Below the pieces are notes generated by a model. The model searched no databases, had not been told where the DNA came from, and saw only the letters and a program-made list of their open reading frames with translations. 64,000 nucleotides of DNA from Lates calcarifer (Eukaryota > Chordata > Actinopteri > Centropomidae): positions 13,206,543-13,270,542 of the forward strand of contig NC_066844.1 of assembly GCF_001640805.2 (NCBI RefSeq), read 5' to 3'. Of the stretch, positions 1 to 13,500 are shown piece by piece. How positions within the stretch are numbered: the stretch's first letter is position 1; each line of letters begins with the position of its first letter. Made by a program: the position numbers and the translations under genes.

Positions 1-1408
1 ACCGCCCTAACCAATTCCATCAGTGCTTGCTTGCACAAATGTTCCTGGAGCTGAAATGACAGGATCCACAGAGAAGATCCAATAAATGTTTACTTACTTC
101 ACTGCTATCATCATTTCAGTTTATCTCATTTGGCGTCCCCAAGGCACTACATAAATTACTTTCAATGCAATTATGGAAGTAACCAATTACAGCCCTTGTC
201 ATTTTATCCTACAGTGTACAAATAAGCAACACAACCCTCCATTTATTACTTGAAACCGTATTTTTAAGACCCAATTGAATGTGGGGAGAGATCTCAGCAA
301 AGCAAAACCAGATGTGGTTCGGAGGGTTTCTCTCCGAGCCAAACCGTGAGGAATGCATGACTCTGGTGAGGGTTTTTTTTCTGTGTCTGTGTGATGAGGA
401 GAAGGGGTCGAGGGGTTGAGGAGTTCATTACTGCAATGGGTCTACATGAAGAGCGTCTGCAGTTGTGAGGTCACACACCACACTGGGCGAATCTCCCAGC
501 AGCCACGCTGCTGGGGGTTTAAGCTGCAGGGTGTGTGGTATGTGACAATGGTGTGTGTGTGCCAAAGTGTGGGTAGGTGCAGTGGGGGGGGTGGGGGGTG
601 GGTTCACTCAGACAGCAGGGGGCGTTATTGTGTTGCCAGACTCAGTCAGAACACAGGAGTCCTCTATCATCTCTGGCCTCTCACTTTCCCCTCTGTATCG
701 TGGCCAATCAGATTGGGACCGAGGTTGAAAATAACACTACACACTGTCTGAGATGACTAGCTCTCTGTCCTTTGAAGCTTGTTTGTTCTAATTTGGCATC
801 TGAATTACACTGGGATTTTCAATTTGCCTACAAAGGAATCAGACCAAATTTGCTGTTTCTGGACAAAGAACAGACGGTCCTGAGGGAGAGGTTCTTTTAG
901 GTCAACTTAACCATGTCCTCTACACGTCTATAAATAGAGAAATCATCTGAAACATTGACTACATATGCCATTTCATTTAATGACTGTGGTTGTACACGTG
1001 ACATGCGCACACATGCAAACACACATGCAACCAAAGCCAACCTATAAATGCAGCTGAGGCAGAACATTTTACTGCCTTTGCCAAAGCAAGATTATCTGGT
1101 TAGAAGTTTGAATTGCCAACCTAGTGATTAAAACATCTATTCACAATGTACAAAAAAGAGGCTGTAGCTGCCATGGATGAAATGTTCATTTTCAGTTTAA
1201 AATCTAAAGGCTTCACATATTCTGTTTGTGTGCTTTCTTTGTTCCAGCCTGCCCCTGTTTGAAATTTAGTTGACCTTCTTATTATAGGCATGTTGTATGG
1301 CACTTTCTGGAAAATGTCAAGGCCCTCCCTTTCACTGATGTAAGGATTACCAGGTGTTGACCCAGAATCCATTATCTCCTATTAGAGCCTGTCTTTCTTT
1401 TCTCTTTG

Positions 1409-1410
<2 letters not shown>

Positions 1411-1454
<44 letters not shown>
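1411..1454. repeat. (GT)22 microsatellite
   Basis: Uninterrupted GT dinucleotides, about 22 copies. A short AAAT-type repeat lies about 90 bases downstream (about 1543-1561). An array this long is likely to vary in length between individuals. Confidence 0.97.
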
Positions 1455-1456
<2 letters not shown>

Positions 1457-4101
1457 TTGTGCATACTTGGCAGATGGTTTTTGTCAGTTTATTGCTGAAA
1501 ATCTCTCTGAATATCAAAGTTGAACTCCTAACTTTTGTGCAAAAATAAATAAATAAATAAACTGTAATGATAATTCAGCAATTGTGCTCTTTCTGATTTT
1601 TCAAAAGAGGATAAAACTGTTTTTGGACATATTTATGGAAATAGTATCTAAACTTCAGGCCTCTGGTTGGCACTTTTCCATGTTCCCATTCTGTGGTGTG
1701 CTACTAACTGGAGCATGTCATAATCAATATACCAACAATAAGATGCCTTTTGTTTTTGTTTGTTTTTTCTTCTTTTCCACAAACCCACACTGCATTAACT
1801 ATCAACTGCTAGTGATTTAAGATGTCTGTCCCTTTCCAACACAAAACATTTGTGAAGAATTTAGACTGTAGATAGGTTTGGACTGGATTGTTCAGATCAC
1901 CAGGTGACATTATCATTTTGAGGGCAGACACGGTGCCCACATGAGAATGAATATCCACACAGGACAAGTCAAAACTCAAAAGGAGAAAGGAAAATGTGCA
2001 ATACACCTTCATCCTCAGACTCCTTCTCCTCCTCCTACCTTCTCAAGCAGGATGCCTTTCCGGCTCATGCTTCACACACCCCAAATTTCACTAGCAAAGG
2101 TAACAAGTTGAACTTACTATTTTCTACTCAAAGAGTGAAAGCTAGAAGAGCTAGGGTTTCTGAGTGGATTCTGGTGTTAGTGATGATTCTAACTAGGCAT
2201 TAGCGAGCTCCCATACATTTAGAGCCCTGTTTATCCCATGCAAAGGAGGTGTGTCTAGCTAGCATTAGCTGTCTCTGTCATGGGGCCATTAGTGTTGATC
2301 GTAAATGTCCAGAATCTCAACACACACAAAAATGAGGAGTCCCGTAACAAATTTATTTAAAAAACTTTAAAAAAAATTTAAAAATCTGAACCTTAACCTT
2401 CCATACGTTATCCAGTGATTCGAATCATGATGTGGGCTAAGTTATGGAATCACACAGTAACCAGGGATTGCTCAAACAAATCACATATGTGACAAAGCAA
2501 CAACTACCAATATCATTACCAATATCATGGGTCACTGTTTTGTGTCTTTGTGTTTCTGAAAACTTTTCTCCAAATGACTGGTATTGTGCGGACACTGTCT
2601 TTAATGTGAACCCCATCGCAGAGCCATTAAAATCTGATGGAGTTTCACCCCCAAAGAATTTTTCTTTCTGCACCTGGTGTCTGTCAAGCGAAGCCAATAC
2701 AAAAGGCCAGTTGAGGCATATCCTTTAAGAGGGTCATGTGTTCAGATTTCCTTTCACTTTTTCTCCCCTTGAACTTCTGAGGGATGTGCGTGAGCTTAAA
2801 TGCCTCAGCTTGTGAGAGGGCTAAAACATAAAAACCAGCTCCAGCATCCCCCTGTTCCAGCGATTCAACAGAGCATTCAGGAAGAACTTTGTTTCTTTTT
2901 TTTCTTTTTTTCTCCCGTGTGTGAGTTCATTGCTGTTTGCCTTTGAAAAAATCAGACAGGTTTGTCATCTCACCGAATGAGAGAGAGAAAGAGAGACAGA
3001 GGTAGATAGAGAGGAATGAAAATGTGGCGCGTTGATTAAAAGCAGCAGCATCAGATCCACAGAGAGACAAATGTGTCCGCCCATCACACATTTTCAATTA
3101 ACTTGTGGAAGCCAGCTCTTTTGTTTTGGAACAACAGCTCACTTCTGCTTGTAGAAATCAGCCACGGTGTACACCAAATAACAGGAAATCATGTGAAATC
3201 AAACAAACTGTGAGCTGACTTTGTGACTCTTTGTTCTGTCACACAATCTTCCATTGAGTAGCATCTGTATCTGTCTCCACATGTACTTAGTTCATTATGA
3301 GTGCATAACCTTTCAAAATAATTGCCCTGACACAAGTGAGCAGACCCGAATATTCCCTAATGAGACGTTAACGAGGTGAGGTCATACGAAAACGCTGATC
3401 CCTGGTGTCTGTCTCCGTCTTTCCCTTTTCAGCTAATTGTTGTAATAGTCGTTATCATCATTATCATCCTCATTATCCCAATCAGCACTTGTAATCGCCA
3501 CCTCTGCCATCGTCACCACCTTTGTCTCCATAGTCTAATTATCATCATAATCGTCATCACTCTGTCATTAGCACCATCAGTACCTGTCTTAACAAAGTGG
3601 AGTTTTAGGTCACGTTCTCGAAAGCAATGGCAGGGTTTGCTTATAATTTAGATGTTTAGAATGTTTGTCTTGCATGGATGGTCATGATACCAGTCTTGCA
3701 ATTAGCATTCAAAGTCACAAAAGTAAATAGAAGATAATGTTCTGTCATTACTGTTGCTGATGAGGAAGGTTTCCCTATTGTTTAACTGCGCAGAACTGAT
3801 TTTAATTTGACGAAACAACAAATAGCTGGCTCGACGCCAGGGATGCTTTTATTTTCCCGAGCTTCCTCATCATCATCTTAGAGGCTGGCTGTCAAGTAAC
3901 TTGGCCCAGATAAGATTGAGAGCGTGTTTGTCGACTCCAATTTGACTCACAAAGTGGATGTTCCCTTTTAAAAAACATTATCTCCTCACTTGACATTTCT
4001 CCATTGTGCTCAGTGGTATCACTTATATCGTTTTTACAGCAGCCCTGCAGCAAGAGGGAGTTCTACAGCAGTTCTACAACTGTGTCTTTACCTTCACTTA
4101 T

Positions 4102-4120
4102 CCCCCCCCCCCCACCCCCC
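4102..4120. repeat. C-rich homopolymer run
   Basis: Twelve C, one A, then six C. Runs like this cause sequencing errors, and they explain the proline-rich open frames that cross the site. Confidence 0.95.
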
Positions 4121-7100
4121 AACTGCTGTTCAGACACGTTGCTACTTTCTGTCTCCAAACTGGATGTGTGCAAGAGATTCCAGCATTCCTCACAATCTTC
4201 CCTTCTTTTTTTTTCTCTCCTGCACTTTTATGGATTCCGCCTTCCTGTTCACTGTGTTTTTCAGCCCAGACTCAGGTCAGAGAGATGGATGTTGTGTAAT
4301 GAGTGTAATTGTGCTAATCCTTCCGTTTTCACAGCACTTTAATTTGTTCATGCTGTTACCTAATCTTTATTGAGCCATAATTTGTATTCTGTATATGATT
4401 ACATTTCCTCTTCCAGTGGTTTGGCAATTATAGGGCTTGCACTCTCATGCTGGTTTGTACAATACCTGATGTTACTCTAACACCAACTTGTAAATAACAT
4501 AAAGGCAAGACCTGCAGAGATTCCACGTTAAAAAGAAAAAGTAGCCCATCCAGATGTTCTTTTTTTTATGTCCAAAGTGTACTGCTCAGCTGCTAACCTA
4601 CGCTGACATGACTTAGACGTTTAATTGAGTCATGACGTTCAATTATGTGGTGCCTGCTTGTCTCAGACTCTCAACATTTAGCTGATTTTTCACTTACAAC
4701 ACATTCACATTCAACAGTAGTCCAGCAGAGGGAATATTAGGTATGTAATTTAGTGGTTTGTGGACTTCAGCTGGGCTGTGCCATGTGATGCCTGAGACAG
4801 CAGGCAGAACGCTTTTAGGTCAGTAGTTGTTTATTTTGAGAGCTTTCAGGAGAAAACAAACTCTGTCACAATCACGGTGCATTTGCTGATAAGCTCCACT
4901 TTACGTTGTGTCTTTTTCTTCTCACACCCTCCTCCTTCTCCATCTGATAGGAGACTTTCAGATGTGTAAACAACACCTGGATGGTGTCAGTCCCATGCTG
5001 TTTAAGTCTAAGCGACGCACAAAGACGTCTTTGAGCTCAGCTGTTTGTAATGTACCTCGAGGACAGAGGTATTTGCAGCACAAGTAGTGAGCGACAACAT
5101 GACTCCTGTAGGATATAGCTTTGGTTACAGCCAGCCTCAGTCAGTACCTTTGCTGCAACATTTGAGGAAGCAGAGCAGTGGCGAGGGTGTAGTGGATGCC
5201 CTGTTAGACTCATTATCATCAGAGGCACATTTTTTCTCCAGCCGCACTGGCTTCTAGACCACAAATCTACTCCATCTGATTCCCTGACTCCTCATTTCCC
5301 TGCTGATTCTGAGAGGAAAGTCCCACCACCGCTATCTGCAGGGTCTAATTTAGCTGTCGCTACTCTGTCCAATCTCTGTTCACATGCAAGCAGCTCAGCC
5401 CAGGTGGCTGGAGCCTGACGTAGGGACTGACTTGACCTGGATGCCCGTGCACAATCCTTGGTGAAGTAACAGCACCAAATCCTCTTTGATTAAGCCTCTC
5501 ATGTTAAAAGCCCTACAAAGAGTTTCTGGTAAATGCGGCTGTTTAGCTCATGAGGAATGCTTGTTTTTCTCATATTTGCCTTCACATATGAAATACATGT
5601 TACACGCAGATTAAGGCCTGCCTCCTAATACAGCTTATTATATTACAAAATACTGAATGTACTAAACACGTCAGCCTCCATCCACTTCCCAGTGGCGGTC
5701 TGATCCATAGGTCAGAAAGTCAGTGAGGACACAGGCCAGGTGGCATCTGAGAAAGAACAGCAGCAGAGTCGTCCTTTGGAGACGAGTTAGCATTACAGAA
5801 TGAATCAATGCTGACAGAGTCCCCAAAGTCGAGGACAGAGGAATTTTGTAACCCATCTCTCGGGCTCTTTTCTTGCTCCTGCTTCCTCTGACTCATCAGC
5901 ATCATGACCTGCAGTGAAATGTGTCAGGTCAGACTAACCCAAAGAGACATTTTTGGGCCACAGTCGGTACTTCTCTGCAGTTTCTCAGGTCATTTCAATC
6001 GTTGTTATACTCCCAGTGGGTAACTGACCTGCAGTGCAACAGAATACAGAATGACATTTCCACACACAACCACAAAATAACAGAAAGGCAGTTTGCATTA
6101 GTGTTTCACTGGTTTGACGTCTGAGAGGAGAAACCAGTGTTTGCCTTGACAATGTTATTGTGCCAGAACAGAGGGGAACAGAGTTGTAGTCTAGTATGGT
6201 TAGGAGCTCTGAGAACAATGCACAAGTATAATCTGTAATGCAGTTTGTCAGACTTAGAAAGGCTGCATTCAAAACAGCAAAAAAAGAAATCTCATTCCTG
6301 ATGTCAAGTAACACCTTGAATGCTTGCTGTTTTTGACTTGATTGGAACCTGAAATGTAATGAGAATGGTGAGTCTGAAGCTGCAAAGGTAGCCGATAGAC
6401 TGATATGGCTGATGGATGCCTACAAGTGTTGATGCTAAACAGGAACAGATGCGGAGGAGCTGACATAGGAAGCAGAGTCATACTGGTGTTAAGCCCAAGG
6501 GGATCACATCACCTTGCACCGGTAAACCTGCCTGGGCAGTGTCAACACCCTCAGCATCTGGCCTCCGATGTTTCACGCTTAAAAGGAAGGTTGGCTCATT
6601 TTTAAGTGATACCCTGCTCTATACAGATCAAAGCAACTCCTCAACATACAGATCTGAGCCCTGTTCTTCATACATGGATAACTGAATTATCCAGATTAGA
6701 AAGTTGATGATTTCACAGGAGTCTGAGAGTTCTGACTGTTAAAAGACCAATAGAACCAGAAAGTATGGCATTGAATTTGACATTTAAATGGGAAAAACAC
6801 AAAATCTTATTAAATGATGAACTGCAGAACTTTGTTTACTGAAAACATAAAAGCTGTCTTTTTGAGAGATTGTTGTAATGTTTTAATTTCATGGGAGGTT
6901 CATGATTATTACAGTCACGTTTGACAGCAACGCAAAGTGTTGAAGCATTGCAGAGTACAATGTAAAATGACACTGGTAACAATGTAGAAACAGACATAAA
7001 ATGAGACTCTGGTCAATGAGTCTAATCTAGTGCATGCTGGGAGGGATCCCAACACACCTACCTTATACTGTATAAGTACAATCACATGATCACTATTCAA

Positions 7101-8220
7101 CCAGTCATATGTGTGCTGATCATGATTTACAAAGCCAATTTTTAATATTTCGATTAGAAGCATGTTTAATTGTGTCTTTAATTATGTACATTTGTTCATA
7201 TGTTACTATGTTTCTTCACTTGATAGCGAAGCCAACTGTCAGTCAGAGATCCTCTCATAAAAACACACAATAAAAAAAAGATGATACTTGCTCTTTGACA
7301 CAGATTTCCACAAGAGCTTTTACATAATTACAAAGATCTGATTCCTCTCACTACACCCTCTCGGCTCCAAGCCCTCAACGTTGCAAGCAAATGGAAATTA
7401 ATTTTGAGAGAAATGACTTCACTCTACAGAATGAAGAAAAGAACTGATGTCTGATCAAAGGGCCGCACTTCTAAAAACCTGTCCCACGAAGAAAAGACAA
7501 GATTTCAAGTCCACCCTTTTTCATTGCTCACAATAGACGTTCTATTTTAGCTCTGTCAGAGAGTCAAATGAAACACTTTTGGACAAGGCATTAGAGAACA
7601 TCTGCTAGAGATTACTCCTTCAGGGTGTTGATCATGAGAGGCGTTCTTCAAATCAAGACAATGATCAAAAGCAGTTACAATACCCATGTGTCTATATTTA
7701 ACCTAAATAGTCCACTGTGGCTTTTGTTAGTATATTTTATGCCCTAATTTGAGGGGTTTTGTGCAGCCAGTTGAATAACACTGAAATGTATAAGTGATTG
7801 AAACAAAGCTATTTTTGGATTTGTACTACAATTCTACTCATATATACTGTATACATGAACAGACCAATACATTATCCTAAAACATTCAAAGTCACTGAAG
7901 GACGACAAGATTCAACATTCCGATGGTAGAAGATGCAATATTGATTTATTCTCCTACTTATTAACTACTATTACTACTACTACTATGAAGGAGTTAGTGT
8001 ATATGGCTTATGCCCAGTCTGAGTGCTCTTGTCAACCTCTTCACAAACCAAACTCTCCAACTCTTGCTACATCTGTTTCCCATCTTCACTTCTTCCTCTC
8101 TTTTGACACAGGAGATTGTTTGAGTTTATGATGTAAGCTACATACTGTGAGTGTTATGGATTTTGGAGGAGACTAGGTAGGGAAGGCCGGAAATAGAAAT
8201 ATGAAGAATTTTACTCAAAT

Positions 8221-8300
8221 TGATCAACAGAAAAATGCAACAGCAAATGTTAGCAAGCTAATACACCTGAGGGTGAACATGGTAAACATTGGGGATGAAA
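8221..8300. repeat. Degenerate 'GTTAGCAAGCTAA / GTGAACATGGTAAACATT' repeat fragment
   Basis: The phrases 'caaatgttagcaagctaa' and 'gtgaacatggtaaacatt' match, from memory, a common teleost interspersed repeat rich in GTTAGCATGCTAA words. Other fragments with phrases of the same family lie at about 9752-9935, 10430-10560, 15970-16105, 16310-16370 and 62128-62360. The family name is not established here. Confidence 0.45.
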
Positions 8301-9360
8301 AAATCATACTTGCTTTCTGAATGTCACATAACAGAGCTGTGTGAATCATAAATGTCTGCACATCTTTGCAGAAGAAACAAATAAAACTGAGGCGTGTGTG
8401 TATGTTGTATTTATCACATTGGACAACTCAGTCTATTTTCAGAAAAAAATACCTTGATAGTGGTTGATGCTTGATGAAGAAGGTAAGAGCTTTGTGGAAA
8501 GAATGGTAGTAGCCTCTGTAATTTTGCAAGGAAGCAAACACATCTTTTTCCATAACTTATCACTGCAAAAAAGTACAGCTGGGTTTGAAGTCAAAATTCA
8601 AACAAACACTCTGCCAGTCTCCCTGTTTCTTGTGTGTGGAGCAGCTCCAGGTTTTGTCTCTCAGATAACAGGCTTGGTTTTCTGGTTTCTAATTTTTGGA
8701 GAGAGTTGTTCATTTTGTAAAGTATTGACTGGGGAAAAAAATCAGGAAGTGCTGGAGAAGCAACTGCAAATATGAGTTCTGCTTCAGAAAGGCTTTGAGC
8801 ACAGTATGGGACATAATACAAATAGCAGGATTTTATATGCAAATGTTAAATTGCTATTATATTATAAAGGGCATGTAATCAGCAGGAAAACACATTTCTG
8901 CCAGTGATTCACAACTATAGCTTTATCCTGAATGTCCACAATGTTCAAAAGGCACACAGTGAAGTCGACAGCCAACCCCTCCATTGTAAATCTGAATCTC
9001 CTCCAGCCTACATTTTACATTTTCTGACAAGGCCAACCAAATAGGGCAGTGACACTGAACATTATTCATCATTCATATCAGTGACACTTCTCTGGAGCAG
9101 AAATGTCTCATTAGACAGGTCAGGACCTGACTGATGGCTTCTTGTTTCCCAGATCTCTCTTACCTGACAAGCAGCTCTCAGACTGCAGGAGCAGACGTGC
9201 CTCAGTTATCCCGCATGCATCCCTGCATCTGTGTGTGGATAGCGTACAGCCAGCACAAAGATAAGCCATTTGATTTTCTGGCCTGGGAACAAGAGAGTGT
9301 TGATGTTTCTCAAAAACCCTGCTATGATAAGGACAGGTGATAATAAGAAGCAGCCACATT

Positions 9361-9380
9361 AAAAAAAAAAAAAAAAAAAA
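9361..9380. repeat. A20 homopolymer
   Basis: Twenty A in a row. It could be the tail of a decayed retroposed element, but I see no recognisable body on its 5' side. Confidence 0.9.
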
Positions 9381-9751
9381 CCTGCGATAGATTCTTCTCC
9401 AGCATGCTGTTTTCTCCTGATCTTGATGTTTAATATGTCATCCTGAGGGTTAGATTTTACATAACCCTGTGAACTGATTTAGATCTAGAGGGGAAATTAG
9501 CTTTTGACATGAAAGCTCATCTCCAGGGTATGTAAATAGCACCCAGAGCTCAAGGATATAAATATGTATCTCCTTCCATTCAGGTTCTAATGTGAGGCCC
9601 TATGACTAGAAAGGAAGTCTCAACTTTCAAGTGGAGAAATGTTTTCAATATGAAAGATAACTGGAAGATTTAGCAGAATACTGTATTTCTGAAAAAATGA
9701 ATTTGAAAATAAATTAAATTTGTAATAAGATGAAGAGCTGTCTAAGTTGCC

Positions 9752-9935
9752 ATGCTGGCAACTCTGTGAGGTTCTTCTGAGGCACAATGGTGCTTCAAGC
9801 TAAATGCTATTGCCAGCAAGCTATTAATCTCACAATGACAATGCTGAAATAATAATATTTATCATTATAATGAGGTATAACATTTACCATCTTAGTTTAA
9901 CATGTCAGCATTGTACTAGCTGATCTGACAGAACG
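9752..9935. repeat. Degenerate interspersed repeat (GCTAAATGCTA family)
   Basis: The order of phrases 'gaggcacaatggtgcttcaagctaa', 'ctcacaatgacaatgct', 'ggtataacatttaccat' and 'catcttagtttaacatgt' follows a common teleost repeat from memory. The copy is diverged, with indels and an AT-rich insertion, and I see no coding content or target-site duplication. Confidence 0.55.
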
Positions 9936-10429
9936 GTATAGTTTGTTCAATTTGCCTTCCAAAACCATTATACATCACTCCTGGGGGAAAAAAATCAATT
10001 TTATGATGTGACAACTGTGTGGTTAATGTGTGATTACATTTAGTTACCAAAACAGGATTAAAGAAAGATCATGGTTTGGGTTAAAATGGCAGCTTTGTAA
10101 AGGTCAGGGCTCCTTCATCATAATGGCTACAATAATAAAAAGGTACAATTGTGCTCATGCCTTAAAAAGATCAACACTGGCTATCAGTTGAAAAAGGGAA
10201 ACAAACAACCATTTCCCATATTGAATCCTAATTTCTGTTAGGATTTGTGGGATTGTCCACGCAATCTCCTCTCTAACACAGACTTTGTCGCTGTATAACA
10301 TCACCTTATTTTCTGCTTTGCACCTTTGGTATTTACTACCACTGCTACTCATCTTTGTCACTTGAACTTTGACAGAAAAGTCAAGAGACCAAATGACCAA
10401 ATTCATTTGGATATGTCATGTGGCAACCA

Positions 10430-10560
10430 TGGAAATTCATCCAGCAGTTGTTGAGATTTTGAGTCTGTGTGTTGGAAGGACTGAAATCTGTCTTGTGGCC
10501 CAACCAACCAACTGACAATGTCATCCATAGAGACATGATAAATGGCAAAAACTCTGGAAC
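10430..10560. repeat. Fragment of the 'CATCCAGYAGTTGTTGAGAT' interspersed repeat
   Basis: The segment has 'catccagcagttgttgagat', then a pyrimidine-variable part, 'ccaaccaaccaactgac' and 'catccatagagacatg'. This matches the end of a common teleost repeat. A second copy of the same segment, with the order 'catccagtagctgttgagat ... tcagtctggac', lies at about 16330-16365. Confidence 0.55.
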
Positions 10561-13500
10561 TAAGTGTGAATTTCAAATATTAGACCTTGGTTTGATGATG
10601 TACATAAAAAGATAAAAAGCATGTTGGGGGATTGTTTCATGCACATTTTTACGTGTGTTTTAGTCTGGACATGGATTTATGTGTTTATGTATTTTCTTTG
10701 TTCTGCTTTCAGTCCTTCCAAAATGTCCCCAAACAACTAGCACCTGTGCATTTGTTTGATTTTCTTGTGTTCTTTATATCTGGTTGTTCTCTTTGAAGCT
10801 GCATAGCTATTTTATAGTATCACAACAACATTTCAGTCATCCCTTTGTCATCACATGTTCCCATCCATCATTTCCAACTTGGCAATAGGCTCAAATGTCT
10901 CTCTACTCTGTTATTTGACTTAAGTCCCCTGGCAGTTGCCCTCAGCGGGGCTAAGTGAGGTAACCTTTGAAATAAGCTTTGCAAAGAGGAATGCTCTGTT
11001 TGAACATCACTTACACATCATCTACAAACCCAGAAGCATGTGAGGCAATAGGTCAAAATGTTGGGGAAGAAAACCAACAGGGGAAGCCTCAGATGTGACT
11101 TTGATACACTGTAAGAGCACAGCACGAGCAGAAGAATGTTCTCCCCACAGCAGAGATCCCATTTCCACATAATCTAGGCCTGTTAGCGGGGGTCCTGCAG
11201 CTCTTGACCAGACTTCCTCAGGACAACAGAAAGCTTTACTGACCCATCCATCAGTCCTGTTTACATTCCATCTTGTAAACTCTCAACCAACTTTGTTTGT
11301 AACTGCCCAACTCTCCTTTGAATTCCTTGTGATGATGGCACCCAACCCCAACCCCCACCCCTGCTCTTTGTTTATGTATTCCATAGTTGTTCCAGATGTT
11401 GGAAATGATTGAGAGTCAGTGTTCTGAGAAATCGCTCGCAGCTCAGTTATGTGGGGAGTTTTCATCAATGACACAGATCATTACCATTTCAGTTTGCTAC
11501 TGTGTCAACGGCAGGAGAGGATGCTGTGGACTAAAAAGGCAAAAAAAAAATGGTAAATTAGATAATGATGATGGATAAGGAAATATCACACTGATTCTTC
11601 CCTGCTGAAAACAAATTTCAGAGTCCTAATGGTAGTTATTATTTTGAAAAGTTGAATGAGACTCTCTTGGGTAATTCTTTGAAATGGTAACAGTTCATTT
11701 TGACCACATCACAGCAGCTAAGATATGCTGTCTCCTTGGTGGTGTGTCTTTAATGCAGATAATTAAGACCAAAGAGATGACCGTGTCACTCAAAGGCATA
11801 GACAACCTAGATCTATTCTCCTGTTACCTTAGAGGGCAAAAGAGACTCAACATGGTTCAACTCAAGTGTGAGACAGGGTGGAAATTGAAGTAGGAATGGA
11901 AAATGAGGGGAAAGGGCTTTCAAAGAGCAGCCTGGCTTCACCTTAACTCAATTTTCACAAGGCAAGTTTCAAAAACGAGAGGCTTACAGCTTGTCACTGA
12001 CGCCAGCAAACCCACCCACCAGTCAAATACAGGACAGAACAATTTATCAACTCATTTTAGTTGCAGTCATGCCAGCCACAATTGCATAGAAGCACTCTGA
12101 TATACACAGTACCTCTGCTGAGACTCTGTTCCTCTACTTATAGAAATCAATACCTTAAAAAAAGGAGCCACAGCTAAGTGGGCCCAGAAACAATATCAAA
12201 AACATAAAGCCCAATTCATCTCTTTCACTGCTGCTATTTCTAGTTAACGGTACCTGGGTTAGGTAAACAACACTGCTTTTCTGTAGCACTACTCTGTTTC
12301 TCTTAATGTGACCCAAAGGCACATTAGCTCTCATCAATCAGACACACCCCAGAAAAAGCACAATATCTAAGCAACCTTACCACTGAGTCGGGAAGGTATT
12401 GCTAATGGACCACAGCCATTTAAAGATAGTCTCGCCTCGTACCTTCATTTCTCAGCTGCACTGCATGCTTCACTTAATAGATAGGGACACACTGAGGAGA
12501 AAGGAAGGGCTTCTTTCTAACAGTTGCCAGTAATAAAATAGAAGTTTACTTTCTAGCATCTCCAGGTATAACACAATACATGTGTTCTTATTTACTTTAT
12601 CTCTCTGTTTTGTAAAAGCATGGTGTGATTGGAAGACAGAAAAGAGGCTTAATGTAACACCACTAGCAAAGTAAATAACAAACTAATGTTTGTGCCTTGT
12701 GAGTCTGTTTTCCATTATTCAGTATTTTTCTGAAGATCCAGCCAACTTTCTGCACTTCTAAACTTCCAATGCTTCAAAACTAGCATATAAACTAGTGTAT
12801 TTGCATCAAACCAAATCAGCTATGGGATGTAAGTGGAAAGTAATTAGCATTTATGCATTGCTCAAAAATAGCATCAAAATATGTGACAGCACAAGACAAT
12901 GCTGTTTTTGTTTTAATGCTGAAAACCCATGACAACTTCAATTAAAAAACAGAAAACAAACACTGGCATTACCAAAATTAAATTACATGTTGTCTGTTTT
13001 TGTCCTTTCTTCCACTCATCTTCCATTTCCATTGACACTCAAAAGCTGTATTTAGTTATTAATAGTAATTAAGTGTTTTGTTATTCACACTTTGGAAGAG
13101 GGAGATATGATAGGAGCATAAAAAGCATTCATTTTATTGTTTTTGCCTTTGAAAGACTGTCATCAAACTTTTAGCTGACAACACCCAAAGAGGAAAAAAA
13201 AACAATTTGGCCTTTCACAGCATGTCTGGCATCTGTGTGGCATTTAAAAGACACCAGACATATGTCTGTTTAAGACACAGATAATGGTAATCAGACCACC
13301 GGGGCTATGACACGCTCTGAGTGCTGATATGGTTGATGTCAGTCAGTTGGGATCTGTTCCTGTCTCAAGTCCAATTGCTGGTGTTAAGTAAAACAGTCAT
13401 TTCCAGCTGGAGGTTTTGTGTCCCTTTATTTAATGAAATGTTCATAAAAGTAGAAGACTGGTAAATTCTCATCAACTTGTAGATGAATCAGTTTTACCAC

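Larger units (their letters stand above)
1..8220. other. Intergenic DNA, no gene supported
   Basis: This stretch lies far upstream of the only gene in the window. The open frames here are short, overlap each other on both strands, run through simple repeats and show no protein domain I recognise. It holds a (GT)n microsatellite, a C-rich run, a purine-rich tract at about 2979-3013 and a trinucleotide-like ATC/ATT-rich stretch at about 3430-3585. I see no RNA gene. Confidence 0.6.
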